This document shows, piece by piece, positions 33,897-41,831 of a DNA stretch of 64,000 bases (the stretch's first letter is position 1; each line of letters opens with the position of its first letter). The stretch is taken from positions 1 through 64,000 of the forward strand of contig NZ_JAIKLE010000001.1 of the NCBI RefSeq assembly GCF_022267315.1, given 5' to 3'. This stretch comes from Maribellus maritimus. GTDB lineage: Bacteria; Bacteroidota; Bacteroidia; Bacteroidales; Prolixibacteraceae. The notes beneath the pieces were generated by a model. It did no database searches. It had not been told where the DNA came from and worked only from the letters and a program-made list of their open reading frames with translations. Both the position numbers and the translations under genes were made by a program.

Positions 33897-36239
33897 TTAT
33901 TTGACGTCAATTGCATCAACGGGGCAAGCAGCACGGCAAGAATCGCATTTAATACACAACTCAGTATCAATGCTGTGTTTCTCATGTGGTGTAAACGGAA
34001 TGGCATCAACCGGACATTTTTGAACACATTTGGTACAGCCAATACAATTGTCGTTTACTGAATAAGTAATCAGTTCAGTACACTTCCCTGTCGGACAGAC
34101 TCCGTTTATGTGCGCTTCGTACTCGTCTCTGAAATATTTTAATGTACTCAACACAGGATTTGGCGCTGTCTTTCCGAGTCCACACAAACTTCCTTTTTTT
34201 GTCCACTCGGCCAATTTCTCCAAGTCTTCGATATCCCCTTGTTTGCCTTTCCCTTTTGTAATATTATCCAGAATATCGAGCATACGTTTTGTGCCCACAC
34301 GGCAGAACGTGCATTTCCCACAAGATTCTTCCTGAGTGAACGACAAAAAATAACGGGCAATATCAACCATACAATCGGTGTCGTCGAGTACAACTAAACC
34401 ACCTGACCCCATCATTGCCCCCATTTCACTTAACGATTCGTAATTAATTGGTGTGTCGGCATGCTCCGCAGGAATACAGCCGCCGGAAGGACCACCAATT
34501 TGAACCGCTTTAAATTTTCTGCCATTGGCAATACCTCCACCTATTTCTTCAATTACCTGTTTAATACTGATTCCCATAGGAACCTCTATCAAACCGCCAC
34601 GAGCCACTTTTCCAGCCAGCGCAAAAACTTTTGTTCCGGTACTTTTCCCTTCACCAATATTTTTGAATTTTTCGGAACCTTCTCTTAAAATATATGAAAT
34701 CTGGGCAAATGTCTCTGTATTGTTTACCAATGTAGGATATCCCCACAAACCGCTTTCTGCCGGAAATGGTGGCCGAATTCTCGGAAAACCGCGCTTTCCC
34801 TCAATCGAAGCCATTAAAGCGGATTCCTCTCCACAAACAAATGCACCAGCGCCTTCGTATATCATTAGCTCAAAACCGAAATCAGTGCCAAGAATATTTC
34901 CCCCCAGCAAATTATTCTCTTTGCATATTTTCAATGCCTCACGAATTCGTTTTACCGCCAACGGATATTCAGCGCGGATATATAAATAACCGTGACTGAT
35001 TTCAGCGGCAAAGGCCGCAATCAAAATCCCTTCAATTACCCGATAAGGGTAAGACTCAAGCAACATCCGATCCATAAATGCACCGGGGTCACCTTCATCT
35101 CCGTTACAAATCAGATATTTTGTATCGTTTTTTTGTTTTTTTACCAATTCCCACTTAATCCCCGTAGGAAAACCAGCTCCTCCTCGTCCGCGAATTCCAC
35201 TGTCTTTCACTTCTCTGATTACTTCATCAGGAGACATTGATTCAATTACTTTTTTTAATGCAGTAAAACCTCCGCGTTTTTTATATTCGTTAATATCCAG
35301 CGGATTAATCATTCCACGATATTCCGTAGCAATTGGAATTTGTTTTCCAAGAAAAGAAGCGACCGGTTTTTCACGCATACTTATTTCGTAACGTTCAATG
35401 CCATCCCAGTTACGGTCGGTTTGAATGTCTTCTACCAAGTGCAGCAATTTGTTTTTGGTTTTGGTGAAAAAGCCAGGTGCTTCAAAGTGTGATTCGACAA
35501 TGTTTTTCACATCCTCCGGCTTTACCTTGGCATACAAGGTCGGCTCGCCTTCGTTTGGAACGACCTCAACAAGAGGAACCTGGTGGCACATGCCTACACA
35601 ACCGACGTGTTTGAGGTGTACCCGCAGCCCACTTTCATTTACAACGCTTTCCACTTCCTCCCGAATTTCTTCACTACCACTAGCCACACAACAAGAACCG
35701 AGTCCAATCCGGATCTCCCCCTTGATTTCCGAGCCATCAGCTTTTCTTGCTTTTTTCGGATTTTTATTTCCTTTGTTGCTTTCAAAATCTGTAATAATCT
35801 GCCCCACCTGGTCTGTGGCTACATGTCCATATGTTATATTATCAATCTGAACTACCGGTGCCAATGTGCAACATCCCAAACAACTTACTTTCTCCAGCGT
35901 ATATTTTCCTGATTCCTCTGTATTTACACCCTCCGGCAACTTTAATTCGCGACGGAATGCATCGTAAACCTGAACTGCTCCTTTTACATGACAAGCAGTT
36001 CCCACACAAACTTTAACCATGTGTTCACCAACCGGTTGCAACCGAAACTGCGAATAAAAACTAGCTACACCAATAATATCCGAAGCCGTAATAGATGTTT
36101 TCTCGGCCACATACCGTAATACATCCTCAGGCAGATAATTATATTCTTTCTGAATAGCCTGTAAAATCGGAATCAAGCTCTTTTTTGTGAAACCTTTCTC
36201 CTGAATTAACTGGTCAATATTTTGAAAATTATTTGTCAT
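33897..36239 (-). CDS. NuoE-NuoF-ferredoxin fusion, NADH-oxidising subunit
   Basis: The 780-residue protein fuses four parts. Residues about 1-155 are a NuoE/HydC domain with [2Fe-2S] Cys in CVGTACHVKG and CLGCCTLAP. Residues about 170-260 are a second thioredoxin-like [2Fe-2S] domain (GSCCVASG, HVGCVGMCHQ). Residues about 300-690 are NuoF/HydB with GRGGAGFPTGIKWELVKKQ, the FMN/NADH site CNGDEGDPGAFMDRMLLE and the [4Fe-4S] motif SCGKCTFCRVGTKRM. The C-terminus has CPTGKC and two ferredoxin motifs, CIGCTKCVQKCP and CIKCDSCRAACP. It oxidises NADH and is expected to pair with the GltD-like subunit. Confidence 0.9.
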   Translation of the reverse strand: MTNNFQNIDQLIQEKGFTKKSLIPILQAIQKEYNYLPEDVLRYVAEKTSITASDIIGVASFYSQFRLQPVGEHMVKVCVGTACHVKGAVQVYDAFRRELKLPEGVNTEESGKYTLEKVSCLGCCTLAPVVQIDNITYGHVATDQVGQIITDFESNKGNKNPKKARKADGSEIKGEIRIGLGSCCVASGSEEIREEVESVVNESGLRVHLKHVGCVGMCHQVPLVEVVPNEGEPTLYAKVKPEDVKNIVESHFEAPGFFTKTKNKLLHLVEDIQTDRNWDGIERYEISMREKPVASFLGKQIPIATEYRGMINPLDINEYKKRGGFTALKKVIESMSPDEVIREVKDSGIRGRGGAGFPTGIKWELVKKQKNDTKYLICNGDEGDPGAFMDRMLLESYPYRVIEGILIAAFAAEISHGYLYIRAEYPLAVKRIREALKICKENNLLGGNILGTDFGFELMIYEGAGAFVCGEESALMASIEGKRGFPRIRPPFPAESGLWGYPTLVNNTETFAQISYILREGSEKFKNIGEGKSTGTKVFALAGKVARGGLIEVPMGISIKQVIEEIGGGIANGRKFKAVQIGGPSGGCIPAEHADTPINYESLSEMGAMMGSGGLVVLDDTDCMVDIARYFLSFTQEESCGKCTFCRVGTKRMLDILDNITKGKGKQGDIEDLEKLAEWTKKGSLCGLGKTAPNPVLSTLKYFRDEYEAHINGVCPTGKCTELITYSVNDNCIGCTKCVQKCPVDAIPFTPHEKHSIDTELCIKCDSCRAACPVDAIDVK

Positions 36240-36266
36240 ACTATTTTTTGCAAAAACAGAAATACA

Positions 36267-36452
36267 TTACGATTCTTTCTTCTTAAAAATGACACGTAAA
36301 GGCAACATTATTCCGACACCGAAACATATTCCTGCAAAAAACCCAACAATTTCTTCGTCCCAATTAATGGTCGAGTTTTCCAACAAAAAGTGAATAACAA
36401 TTGCCGACAAAATCAATAAAACCGATACTGCTATTGTAGTTATTTTATTCAT
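36267..36452 (-). CDS. Small two-helix membrane protein
   Basis: The 61-residue protein has two membrane segments (about 3-22 and 35-54) separated by a short polar turn, NSTINWDEE, and a charged C-terminus KKKES. I do not recognise a family. It lies 27 bp upstream of the NuoE-NuoF fusion and 31 bp downstream of the membrane-anchored propeller gene, so it is probably co-transcribed with them and could help anchor a complex. Confidence 0.6.
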   Translation of the reverse strand: MNKITTIAVSVLLILSAIVIHFLLENSTINWDEEIVGFFAGICFGVGIMLPLRVIFKKKES

Positions 36453-36483
36453 TTTTTTTAAGTCTCAGTTTTAACAAATCATC

Positions 36484-38370
36484 TTATTTGCCGATACAAT
36501 ATAAATTGTTTTCTCCGCGGATATAAATATATCCGTCCATATAAGCCGGGGTTGTTCCGGCAGTTTCACCGAGTTCATTTTCGCTGATTTTTTTCATTTC
36601 CTTTGAACACTCATAAATCCGCATTACTCCGTCGTTATCCATCAAATACATTTTCCCATCGGCAATGGTCGGCGACGAATAAATAGCAGAACCGGTATCA
36701 TCTTCCCAATATTCCTCTCCGGTTTTCAAATCATAGCAAACAATAACACCATAACTTGTAGCAATAAACAAAAGCCCGTTATAAGCTACCGGACTGGAAG
36801 CCTCGGGCAAATACATATCGTCTTCCCAAAGCGTTTCTCCCGTTTTTATATCAATGGCAACCATTCTTGCATATTCATTGGCAGCCACAACAATTCCATC
36901 TGAATAAGCCACTGAAGGACCAACTTCACCCATCATACAATCCACTGACCACAGTTCCTTTCCTGTTTCCACATCGTAACCCGCAACAATGGGATCAGCC
37001 GTTAAAACCAACTGGTATTTGCCATCAACTTCTGCCAAAACAGGGCTGGCCCACGAAATCTTAGACTGTCTTACGGTTTCCCAGGCTGTATTTCCGGTTG
37101 CGGCTTCTAATGCTATAACCTTACCACCACGATTGGTATCAAACTGAACAAAAAGCTTGTTTGTCCATGTAATCAATGATGAAGAATGCCCGTAGTGATT
37201 TTCCGGAACTCCCAGATTTTTTGCCCAAACACGGTTCCCGTTCATATCAAAAGCAACAACATCACCTGTAGCAAAAATGGCATAAACCCGTTTCCCATCA
37301 GTTGTTAAAGTGGAGGCTGAAAGACCAGTATCTGGTGTAACCCTGGGCATTGAGGACGGTGACCCCTGAATATTATCGGCCTTTGCTGTCCATAGTAATT
37401 TCCCGTCGGCCCGACTATAGCAATATATTTCCCGGGAGGAAGCATCTGCACCTGCAATAAATATTTTATCTCCCCAAATCACGGGAGAGTTAAATCCATG
37501 TTTTGGGATGGGTGATTTCCAAACTACATTTGTTCCGGCAGTTCCATCCCATTCTGTTGGTATATTTTTACTGTAACTTATTCCCTGCGCTAACGGACCT
37601 CGAAATGAGTTATAATTTTTCCGAATTTCGGCGAAGAAATTGTTGGAAGTTGCCGCTGTTGAAGGTTTGGGTTCTGTTTTCTTCACCACTTTTTCTTCAT
37701 TCTCATTGACTCCGGAATCCACCTCTTTTTCTGCCGAAGTTTCCACGGGTTGCGATTGTTCCGGTGTCGGTTCCTGAAGAGCTTGTTCCTGTTCACTTTT
37801 GGTATCTGCCTCCTCAACATTTTCACCAACTTCAATCACTTCAATCCCCTCTTCTTCCGGTGTTGGCACAGCCTGCGCAACACTATTCTCTGCATCGTAA
37901 TAATTTAAATGATTTACAGTAGCAAACGAAGCTCCCAGCCCCAAAACAAGTACTAACGCACCAACTATTATTATCCCTTTTTGCGCCAGAATCCTACTGG
38001 CAATTTCATTCTCATGCTGTGTATCAGGCACTTCAATTTTTGATTTCAAAGAATAATAGTATCGCAGCGCGAGCGCTAAAACAATGGCTCCGAACAATAG
38101 AAGATATGCGCCTGTTTTTACCTGCCACTGACTATTAAAATAAGCTTTTCTGGCTAACAGGTCGAAATTACGGATTTCTGCCTTTAATTCTTCGTTGTTG
38201 GGTTCCTGTTTTAATCGTTCCACCAAAGCTTCAATTACTTTACTTTCTGTCGGGTCGCTTTTTGACATCTGCCAAAAGTTTAGAAGCAACAACAACGCTA
38301 CAGTAACGCAAAAAATGCCGGAAAATACTGCTACGTTTTGTGAAAGTTTGATTTTATCTTTTAGTTCCAT
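36484..38370 (-). CDS. Membrane-anchored PQQ-like beta-propeller protein
   Basis: The 628-residue protein differs from the other propeller proteins here: it has three membrane segments (about 11-32, 83-106, 128-150), then a Glu/Pro/Gln-rich flexible linker (about 165-240), and then an outer propeller. The propeller begins NYNSFRGPLAQGISYSKNIP and has strands VVWKSPIPKHGFNSPVIWGD, VYAIFATGDVVAFDMNGN and LYLMDNDGVMRIYECS. It could hold a propeller close to the inner membrane beside the NapH-like protein encoded upstream. The ATG at 38370 is preceded by a 261-bp gap containing several repeats. Confidence 0.85.
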   Translation of the reverse strand: MELKDKIKLSQNVAVFSGIFCVTVALLLLLNFWQMSKSDPTESKVIEALVERLKQEPNNEELKAEIRNFDLLARKAYFNSQWQVKTGAYLLLFGAIVLALALRYYYSLKSKIEVPDTQHENEIASRILAQKGIIIVGALVLVLGLGASFATVNHLNYYDAENSVAQAVPTPEEEGIEVIEVGENVEEADTKSEQEQALQEPTPEQSQPVETSAEKEVDSGVNENEEKVVKKTEPKPSTAATSNNFFAEIRKNYNSFRGPLAQGISYSKNIPTEWDGTAGTNVVWKSPIPKHGFNSPVIWGDKIFIAGADASSREIYCYSRADGKLLWTAKADNIQGSPSSMPRVTPDTGLSASTLTTDGKRVYAIFATGDVVAFDMNGNRVWAKNLGVPENHYGHSSSLITWTNKLFVQFDTNRGGKVIALEAATGNTAWETVRQSKISWASPVLAEVDGKYQLVLTADPIVAGYDVETGKELWSVDCMMGEVGPSVAYSDGIVVAANEYARMVAIDIKTGETLWEDDMYLPEASSPVAYNGLLFIATSYGVIVCYDLKTGEEYWEDDTGSAIYSSPTIADGKMYLMDNDGVMRIYECSKEMKKISENELGETAGTTPAYMDGYIYIRGENNLYCIGK

Positions 38371-38411
38371 TTTATGTTTGTTCCTTTTTAATCCTGGTTT
38401 CTTTTTGCGGC

Positions 38412-38522
38412 GAATGGTTCCCGTCTTTTCGACTTGGCGGGAGTGAATGCGCCTTTTATTCGCTTTGTTTATTTTCCCGGAGTAAAAATTCCGGGCTATT
38501 TTTATTGAACTCCTTCGGAGTT
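38412..38522. repeat. Intergenic dyads and repeat-like sequence
   Basis: This stretch holds CCCGGA (38476-38481) with TCCGGG (38490-38495), and AACTCC (38508-38513) with GGAGTT (38517-38522) around TTC. The segment 38412-38467, including GCGCCTTTTATTCGCTTTG, resembles 40516-40575 (GCACCTTTTATTTCGCTTCG). No coding function is evident. Confidence 0.4.
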
Positions 38523-38594
38523 ACTGTAATCAAACTCTTTCAGAGCTCTCTTCGTTTCATTATTTCAACTTTCCCCAAACAACTCTATCCTTTA

Positions 38595-38630
38595 TCCCCC
38601 TCCTTAGGAGGGGTTAGGGGAGGCAGCTTT
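38595..38630 (-). repeat. Dispersed C/G-rich palindromic repeat, copy 5
   Basis: CCCCTCC (38597-38603), TTA, GGAGGGG (38607-38613) followed by TTAGGGGAGGCAGC. It matches copy 2 in arms and orientation, and lies just beyond the stop codon of the NapH-like gene. Confidence 0.75.
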
Positions 38631-38631
38631 T

Positions 38632-39894
38632 TCATTTTTCTACCGGGCAATAATCCATACAGCGCCCGCAACTATAACAATTTCCTTTGTGTGGTTCGTA
38701 GTCCTGTCTTTTTCGAAAAACAACCGTATTTAATAGAGTCATACCAATTACCAATCCCAAAAATCCGCCGGCAATCATACTTCCGGTGTAGAACTTATCC
38801 TGAATTACTTCTGCTTCTTCAACAAGTGTCTCCATTGATTTTCCTGAAGCCAAAAAGGTTTGCACATCGATATTATCCGGATCATTTTTTACTTCGGGTT
38901 GCGAAATCAGCAATTCAGCCAGATAAACATCGGGATTTGCTTTTGACAAAAATGTGTGTGATTTTACACCAACAAAAACACCTGCCGCAATCCACAAAGG
39001 AATTATTAACGCATAGGTAATAAACCTTTTGGGGCCTAATCCTGACTTTACAACCTCTTTTTCATTGGTAGGATAATCAATTGCATCAAAAGGGCAGGAT
39101 TTTGAGCAAAGTTTACACTGAATACATTCAGAAGGTGTAATGGTTAAATGCCGCTTTGAAAACCGCGACATCCAACTCAGCAGAACTCCGTAGGGACAGA
39201 GAAAACGACAGTAGGGCCTTCCGATAAACATTCCCATCAACAACATGGCAACTCCCAGTATAATCATCAGAGCCTTCGCGTCCATGCGGAATATACCGAT
39301 AAAAGGATCGTAACGACAAATGATAAAATCGGTTCCTGTTGCTGCAAAAAGTACGGCAAGAGATAAGTAAACATAGGGAATCAACCCCAAAGTTTTATTT
39401 AACCATTTTGGTAGACTTAAAGGTTTGATAATCACTAAATCCTGGATAGCTCCCAGCGGACAAACACCTGCACAGAAGGTTCTTCCGTAAAAAAGCGTAA
39501 CAATAAGAGGCAATACAAAAAACAACAGTGCCGTTATTGATACTGCATACGTTGCATCGAAAAAAGACAAGGTAACATTCTGAATAGCACCAATGGAACA
39601 TATACAACCGTTCCGGTAAAAACCAAAATAAAGCAGGGCCAAAACAGAAAGCCACAAAATTCCTCTGCGCGAACGCTTTTTTATAATCAAATAAGATGCA
39701 ACGGCGAGAAAAATTGCCAGTATTAAAACATCAAAATATTCGAGTTGAAGCGCACGCGGCTCAGGTGTTATTGTACTGGGCTGTGTATAACCGGAGTCAA
39801 ACTCCGGTTTTGGAAACCTCTGTTGCTGAGCATACACCGAAACAGTCAGCAATAAAAAGGCAAAAGTGTAAAGTATGTATTTTAGTTTTTTCAT
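38632..39894 (-). CDS. NapH/NosR-like membrane [4Fe-4S] protein
   Basis: The 420-residue protein starts with a signal-like helix (MKKLKYILYTFAFLLLTVSV) and has about seven membrane segments. It carries the Cys motifs of the NapH/NosR/CcoG class: CICSIGAIQ, CAGVCPLGAIQDL, CRFLCPYGVLLSW, the ferredoxin motif CIQCKLCSKSCPFDAI, and a C-terminal half motif CYSCGRCMDYCPVEK. Such proteins move electrons from quinol or cytoplasmic donors across the inner membrane to periplasmic carriers. The gene follows a Tat-like ferredoxin gene after 19 bp. No nitrate or nitrous-oxide reductase is present, so its terminal acceptor is unknown. Confidence 0.85.
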   Translation of the reverse strand: MKKLKYILYTFAFLLLTVSVYAQQQRFPKPEFDSGYTQPSTITPEPRALQLEYFDVLILAIFLAVASYLIIKKRSRRGILWLSVLALLYFGFYRNGCICSIGAIQNVTLSFFDATYAVSITALLFFVLPLIVTLFYGRTFCAGVCPLGAIQDLVIIKPLSLPKWLNKTLGLIPYVYLSLAVLFAATGTDFIICRYDPFIGIFRMDAKALMIILGVAMLLMGMFIGRPYCRFLCPYGVLLSWMSRFSKRHLTITPSECIQCKLCSKSCPFDAIDYPTNEKEVVKSGLGPKRFITYALIIPLWIAAGVFVGVKSHTFLSKANPDVYLAELLISQPEVKNDPDNIDVQTFLASGKSMETLVEEAEVIQDKFYTGSMIAGGFLGLVIGMTLLNTVVFRKRQDYEPHKGNCYSCGRCMDYCPVEK

Positions 39895-39913
39895 GTCTAA
39901 CTCAAATCCTTAA

Positions 39914-40489
39914 TCAGATAGTTGGTTTTGTCCAGTCTCCTTTAATATTGTAGGCTTCACTTGCCTTCACTCTTTTTATTGCATCAGAAGGGCACATCCT
40001 TGCAATGGAACATTCATTACAATTCAGGCAAATGTCGTGGATAATCTGAAGGTGCAGCGAGCCGTTTCCAAACGATGTACAACCTTTTACACATTTGGCA
40101 CAACCAATACAAAGGTCTTCGTTGATATGATATTCAAAATAAGGCTCTTCGATAAACTTTCGCTCAATAGCGGCAGTGGGACACAACTGATTTTCTGCCG
40201 CAGTTGTTCTTGCATTTGAGTCGGGTTTCAGATAACCTCCACATAAATCGCAGTAACCACATAAATCATAGGCATGTACACATTTCACAGCCGATGGATT
40301 CAAAACACACTCGGTGGCGCAACGTCCGCATTGTGTGCAGGCAAAAGGGTCGATCTGCCACACATAATCATCTTTGATTGCTTTACTTAACGACAATCCG
40401 CTAACACCTCCCAACGCGAGAGCAAGCGATAAACGTACTCCGCTTTGCAGAAATTCCCTTCGATTTTTTGATTTATTGTTTTTTTCCAT
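39914..40489 (-). CDS. Tat-like multi-[4Fe-4S] ferredoxin
   Basis: From the ATG at 40489 the protein has 191 residues. The N-terminus has a twin-arginine-like motif (NRREFLQSG) and a hydrophobic stretch ending near LSLSKA, suggesting export by the Tat system. Cys motifs follow: CTQCGRCATEC, CGYCDLCGG, CIGCAKCVKGC and CLNCNECSIARMCPSDA, enough for three or four [4Fe-4S] clusters, as in NapG/NapF-type ferredoxins. It lies upstream of the NapH-like gene and is its likely periplasmic partner. The longer frame from 40522 (MHRTTREP...) is less likely. Confidence 0.83.
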   Translation of the reverse strand: MEKNNKSKNRREFLQSGVRLSLALALGGVSGLSLSKAIKDDYVWQIDPFACTQCGRCATECVLNPSAVKCVHAYDLCGYCDLCGGYLKPDSNARTTAAENQLCPTAAIERKFIEEPYFEYHINEDLCIGCAKCVKGCTSFGNGSLHLQIIHDICLNCNECSIARMCPSDAIKRVKASEAYNIKGDWTKPTI

Positions 40490-40515
40490 GTCTCTTAATG
40501 GTTCTCTCGTTGTGC

Positions 40516-40575
40516 GATGCATGGAACACCGTTTTCAAAAATACGGGCGTAGATGCACCTTTTATTTCGCTTCGC
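40516..40575. repeat. Intergenic sequence related to 38412-38467
   Basis: The stretch ending GCACCTTTTATTTCGCTTCG resembles the intergenic stretch before the membrane-anchored propeller gene. A shorter partial likeness (ACGGGCGTA) occurs at 40819. This may be a low-copy repeat. Confidence 0.3.
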
Positions 40576-40594
40576 TCACCGAACTTCTGAAACT

Positions 40595-40786
40595 CTATCT
40601 TTTTTCCCTTTCGGTTTTAACTTCCGGATTGACACAGTCGGAATAAATTCCACAGCTTTTGCAGGTAGAAGAAACACTGCAGTTTAAGCTTACCTTTTTA
40701 TTGACAACCAAATATCCTGTGGATACTGCTATTCCTCCCAACAGGAATAATCTCCCTCCGGTTTTAAAAAATTCTTTTCGATTCAT
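40595..40786 (-). CDS. Small Tat-like Cys-containing protein
   Basis: The 63-residue protein starts MNRKEFFKTGGRLFLLGGIA, close in pattern to the Tat-like N-terminus of the downstream ferredoxin, then has a short mature part with four Cys residues (LNCSVSSTCKSCGIYSDC). Those Cys could bind one Fe-S cluster. It lies 105 bp upstream of the Tat-like ferredoxin gene, and both encode a similar leader, so it may belong to the same electron-transfer complex. I do not know a named family. Confidence 0.6.
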   Translation of the reverse strand: MNRKEFFKTGGRLFLLGGIAVSTGYLVVNKKVSLNCSVSSTCKSCGIYSDCVNPEVKTEREKR

Positions 40787-40862
40787 AATTTCAAGTCGGA
40801 ATTCTGAATTGGAAAACGGGCGTATATCCCATTCCCAATTTTACCATTCCATTATTGATTCT

Positions 40863-41822
40863 TCATTTCAATTCAAAAACACGTATTATTTTTCGCTCAA
40901 AATCGAGCGCGTAAATATTTCCCAAACTATCTGCGGCTATATCCGGCGCTTGGTCCTCGGTGTCAAATTTAACCGGTGGTGCTACAACGCCCAGCAATTC
41001 CCCCGATGGTTTATGCACTTTTATTCTAACCAGCCCTTTTTCGCTGGTGACAAAATTCCCATCGGGCAAAAAAGTAAAATGTGCCGGATTACAACACCCG
41101 CTGAATCCGTCTATTTTCATGCTTGTGTTCTCCCAAAAAGCCCGCAAGTCACCATCAAATGTATAATTTTCAAGTGCATGCATCCCGGGGTTTACTACCC
41201 ATAATTCACCTTCACCATTTATATCTATGTCAAAATATGGACTTGGAATGATAAAACCGTGTAAGATATCATCGCCGGCTTTGCCTTCAAATTCTGCAAT
41301 TTTTTCTCCTGCTTTTGAGAAACGAATAATTCTCCTGTTTCCGGCATCTGCAACAAAAATATCGTTTCCAAAAACCGCGACAGAAGTAAGATATGTATTC
41401 TCACCAGGCAGATCCATTTTTAAAAGTTCATCGCCATTTTCAGAAAAAACCAAAACCTGTTTTTCAAGTGTTACATAAACACTGCCTCCTTCAATCTTTA
41501 ATGAATGAGATTTTCCGGGTAAGCTGAATTCATTTTGTAAAACCCCGGAAAAATCAATAATTTTCAAACTACCGTCTCCGGAAACTAAAATCTTTCCCTC
41601 TCCCGCAGCAACAGCATCTGGTTCATCAAAACCTATTTTGAAATTTTTTGTCTCTTTATATAAAACCAAATCGTCATCTACATCCTTAAATTCATCGATA
41701 TTATATTCATAAGGATTTGCCTTGCTTTTATTGGGTTTATCCGACATATATTCACCCACAAAAACAGCCACAATTACCAAGGCCAGAATTACCAAAAAAA
41801 TAACGATTCCTTTGTTTTTCAT
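40863..41822 (-). CDS. NHL-repeat beta-propeller, membrane anchored
   Basis: The 319-residue protein has an uncleaved N-terminal membrane anchor (about 5-24), a polar spacer with YEYNIDEFKDVDDD, and then six NHL blades, e.g. EPDAVAAGEGKILVSGDGSLKI, LTSVAVFGNDIFVADAGNRRI, YFDIDINGEGELWVVNPGMHAL, HFTFLPDGNFVTSEKGL and PDIAADSLGNIYALDFERKI. NHL propellers bind partners rather than catalyse. It begins 9 bp after the stop of the 41832 propeller gene and belongs to the same operon. Confidence 0.8.
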   Translation of the reverse strand: MKNKGIVIFLVILALVIVAVFVGEYMSDKPNKSKANPYEYNIDEFKDVDDDLVLYKETKNFKIGFDEPDAVAAGEGKILVSGDGSLKIIDFSGVLQNEFSLPGKSHSLKIEGGSVYVTLEKQVLVFSENGDELLKMDLPGENTYLTSVAVFGNDIFVADAGNRRIIRFSKAGEKIAEFEGKAGDDILHGFIIPSPYFDIDINGEGELWVVNPGMHALENYTFDGDLRAFWENTSMKIDGFSGCCNPAHFTFLPDGNFVTSEKGLVRIKVHKPSGELLGVVAPPVKFDTEDQAPDIAADSLGNIYALDFERKIIRVFELK

Positions 41823-41831
41823 TTTGATAAA

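Noticed and set aside
31184-36239. Complex I or [FeFe]-hydrogenase operon
   Set aside because: The NuoE/F and GltD-like proteins look similar at first sight, but no NuoG molybdopterin-like domain, H-cluster domain or membrane subunits are present.
38476-38495. CCCGGA/TCCGGG hairpin as a terminator
   Set aside because: On the minus strand, where the surrounding genes are read, no T-run follows the stem.
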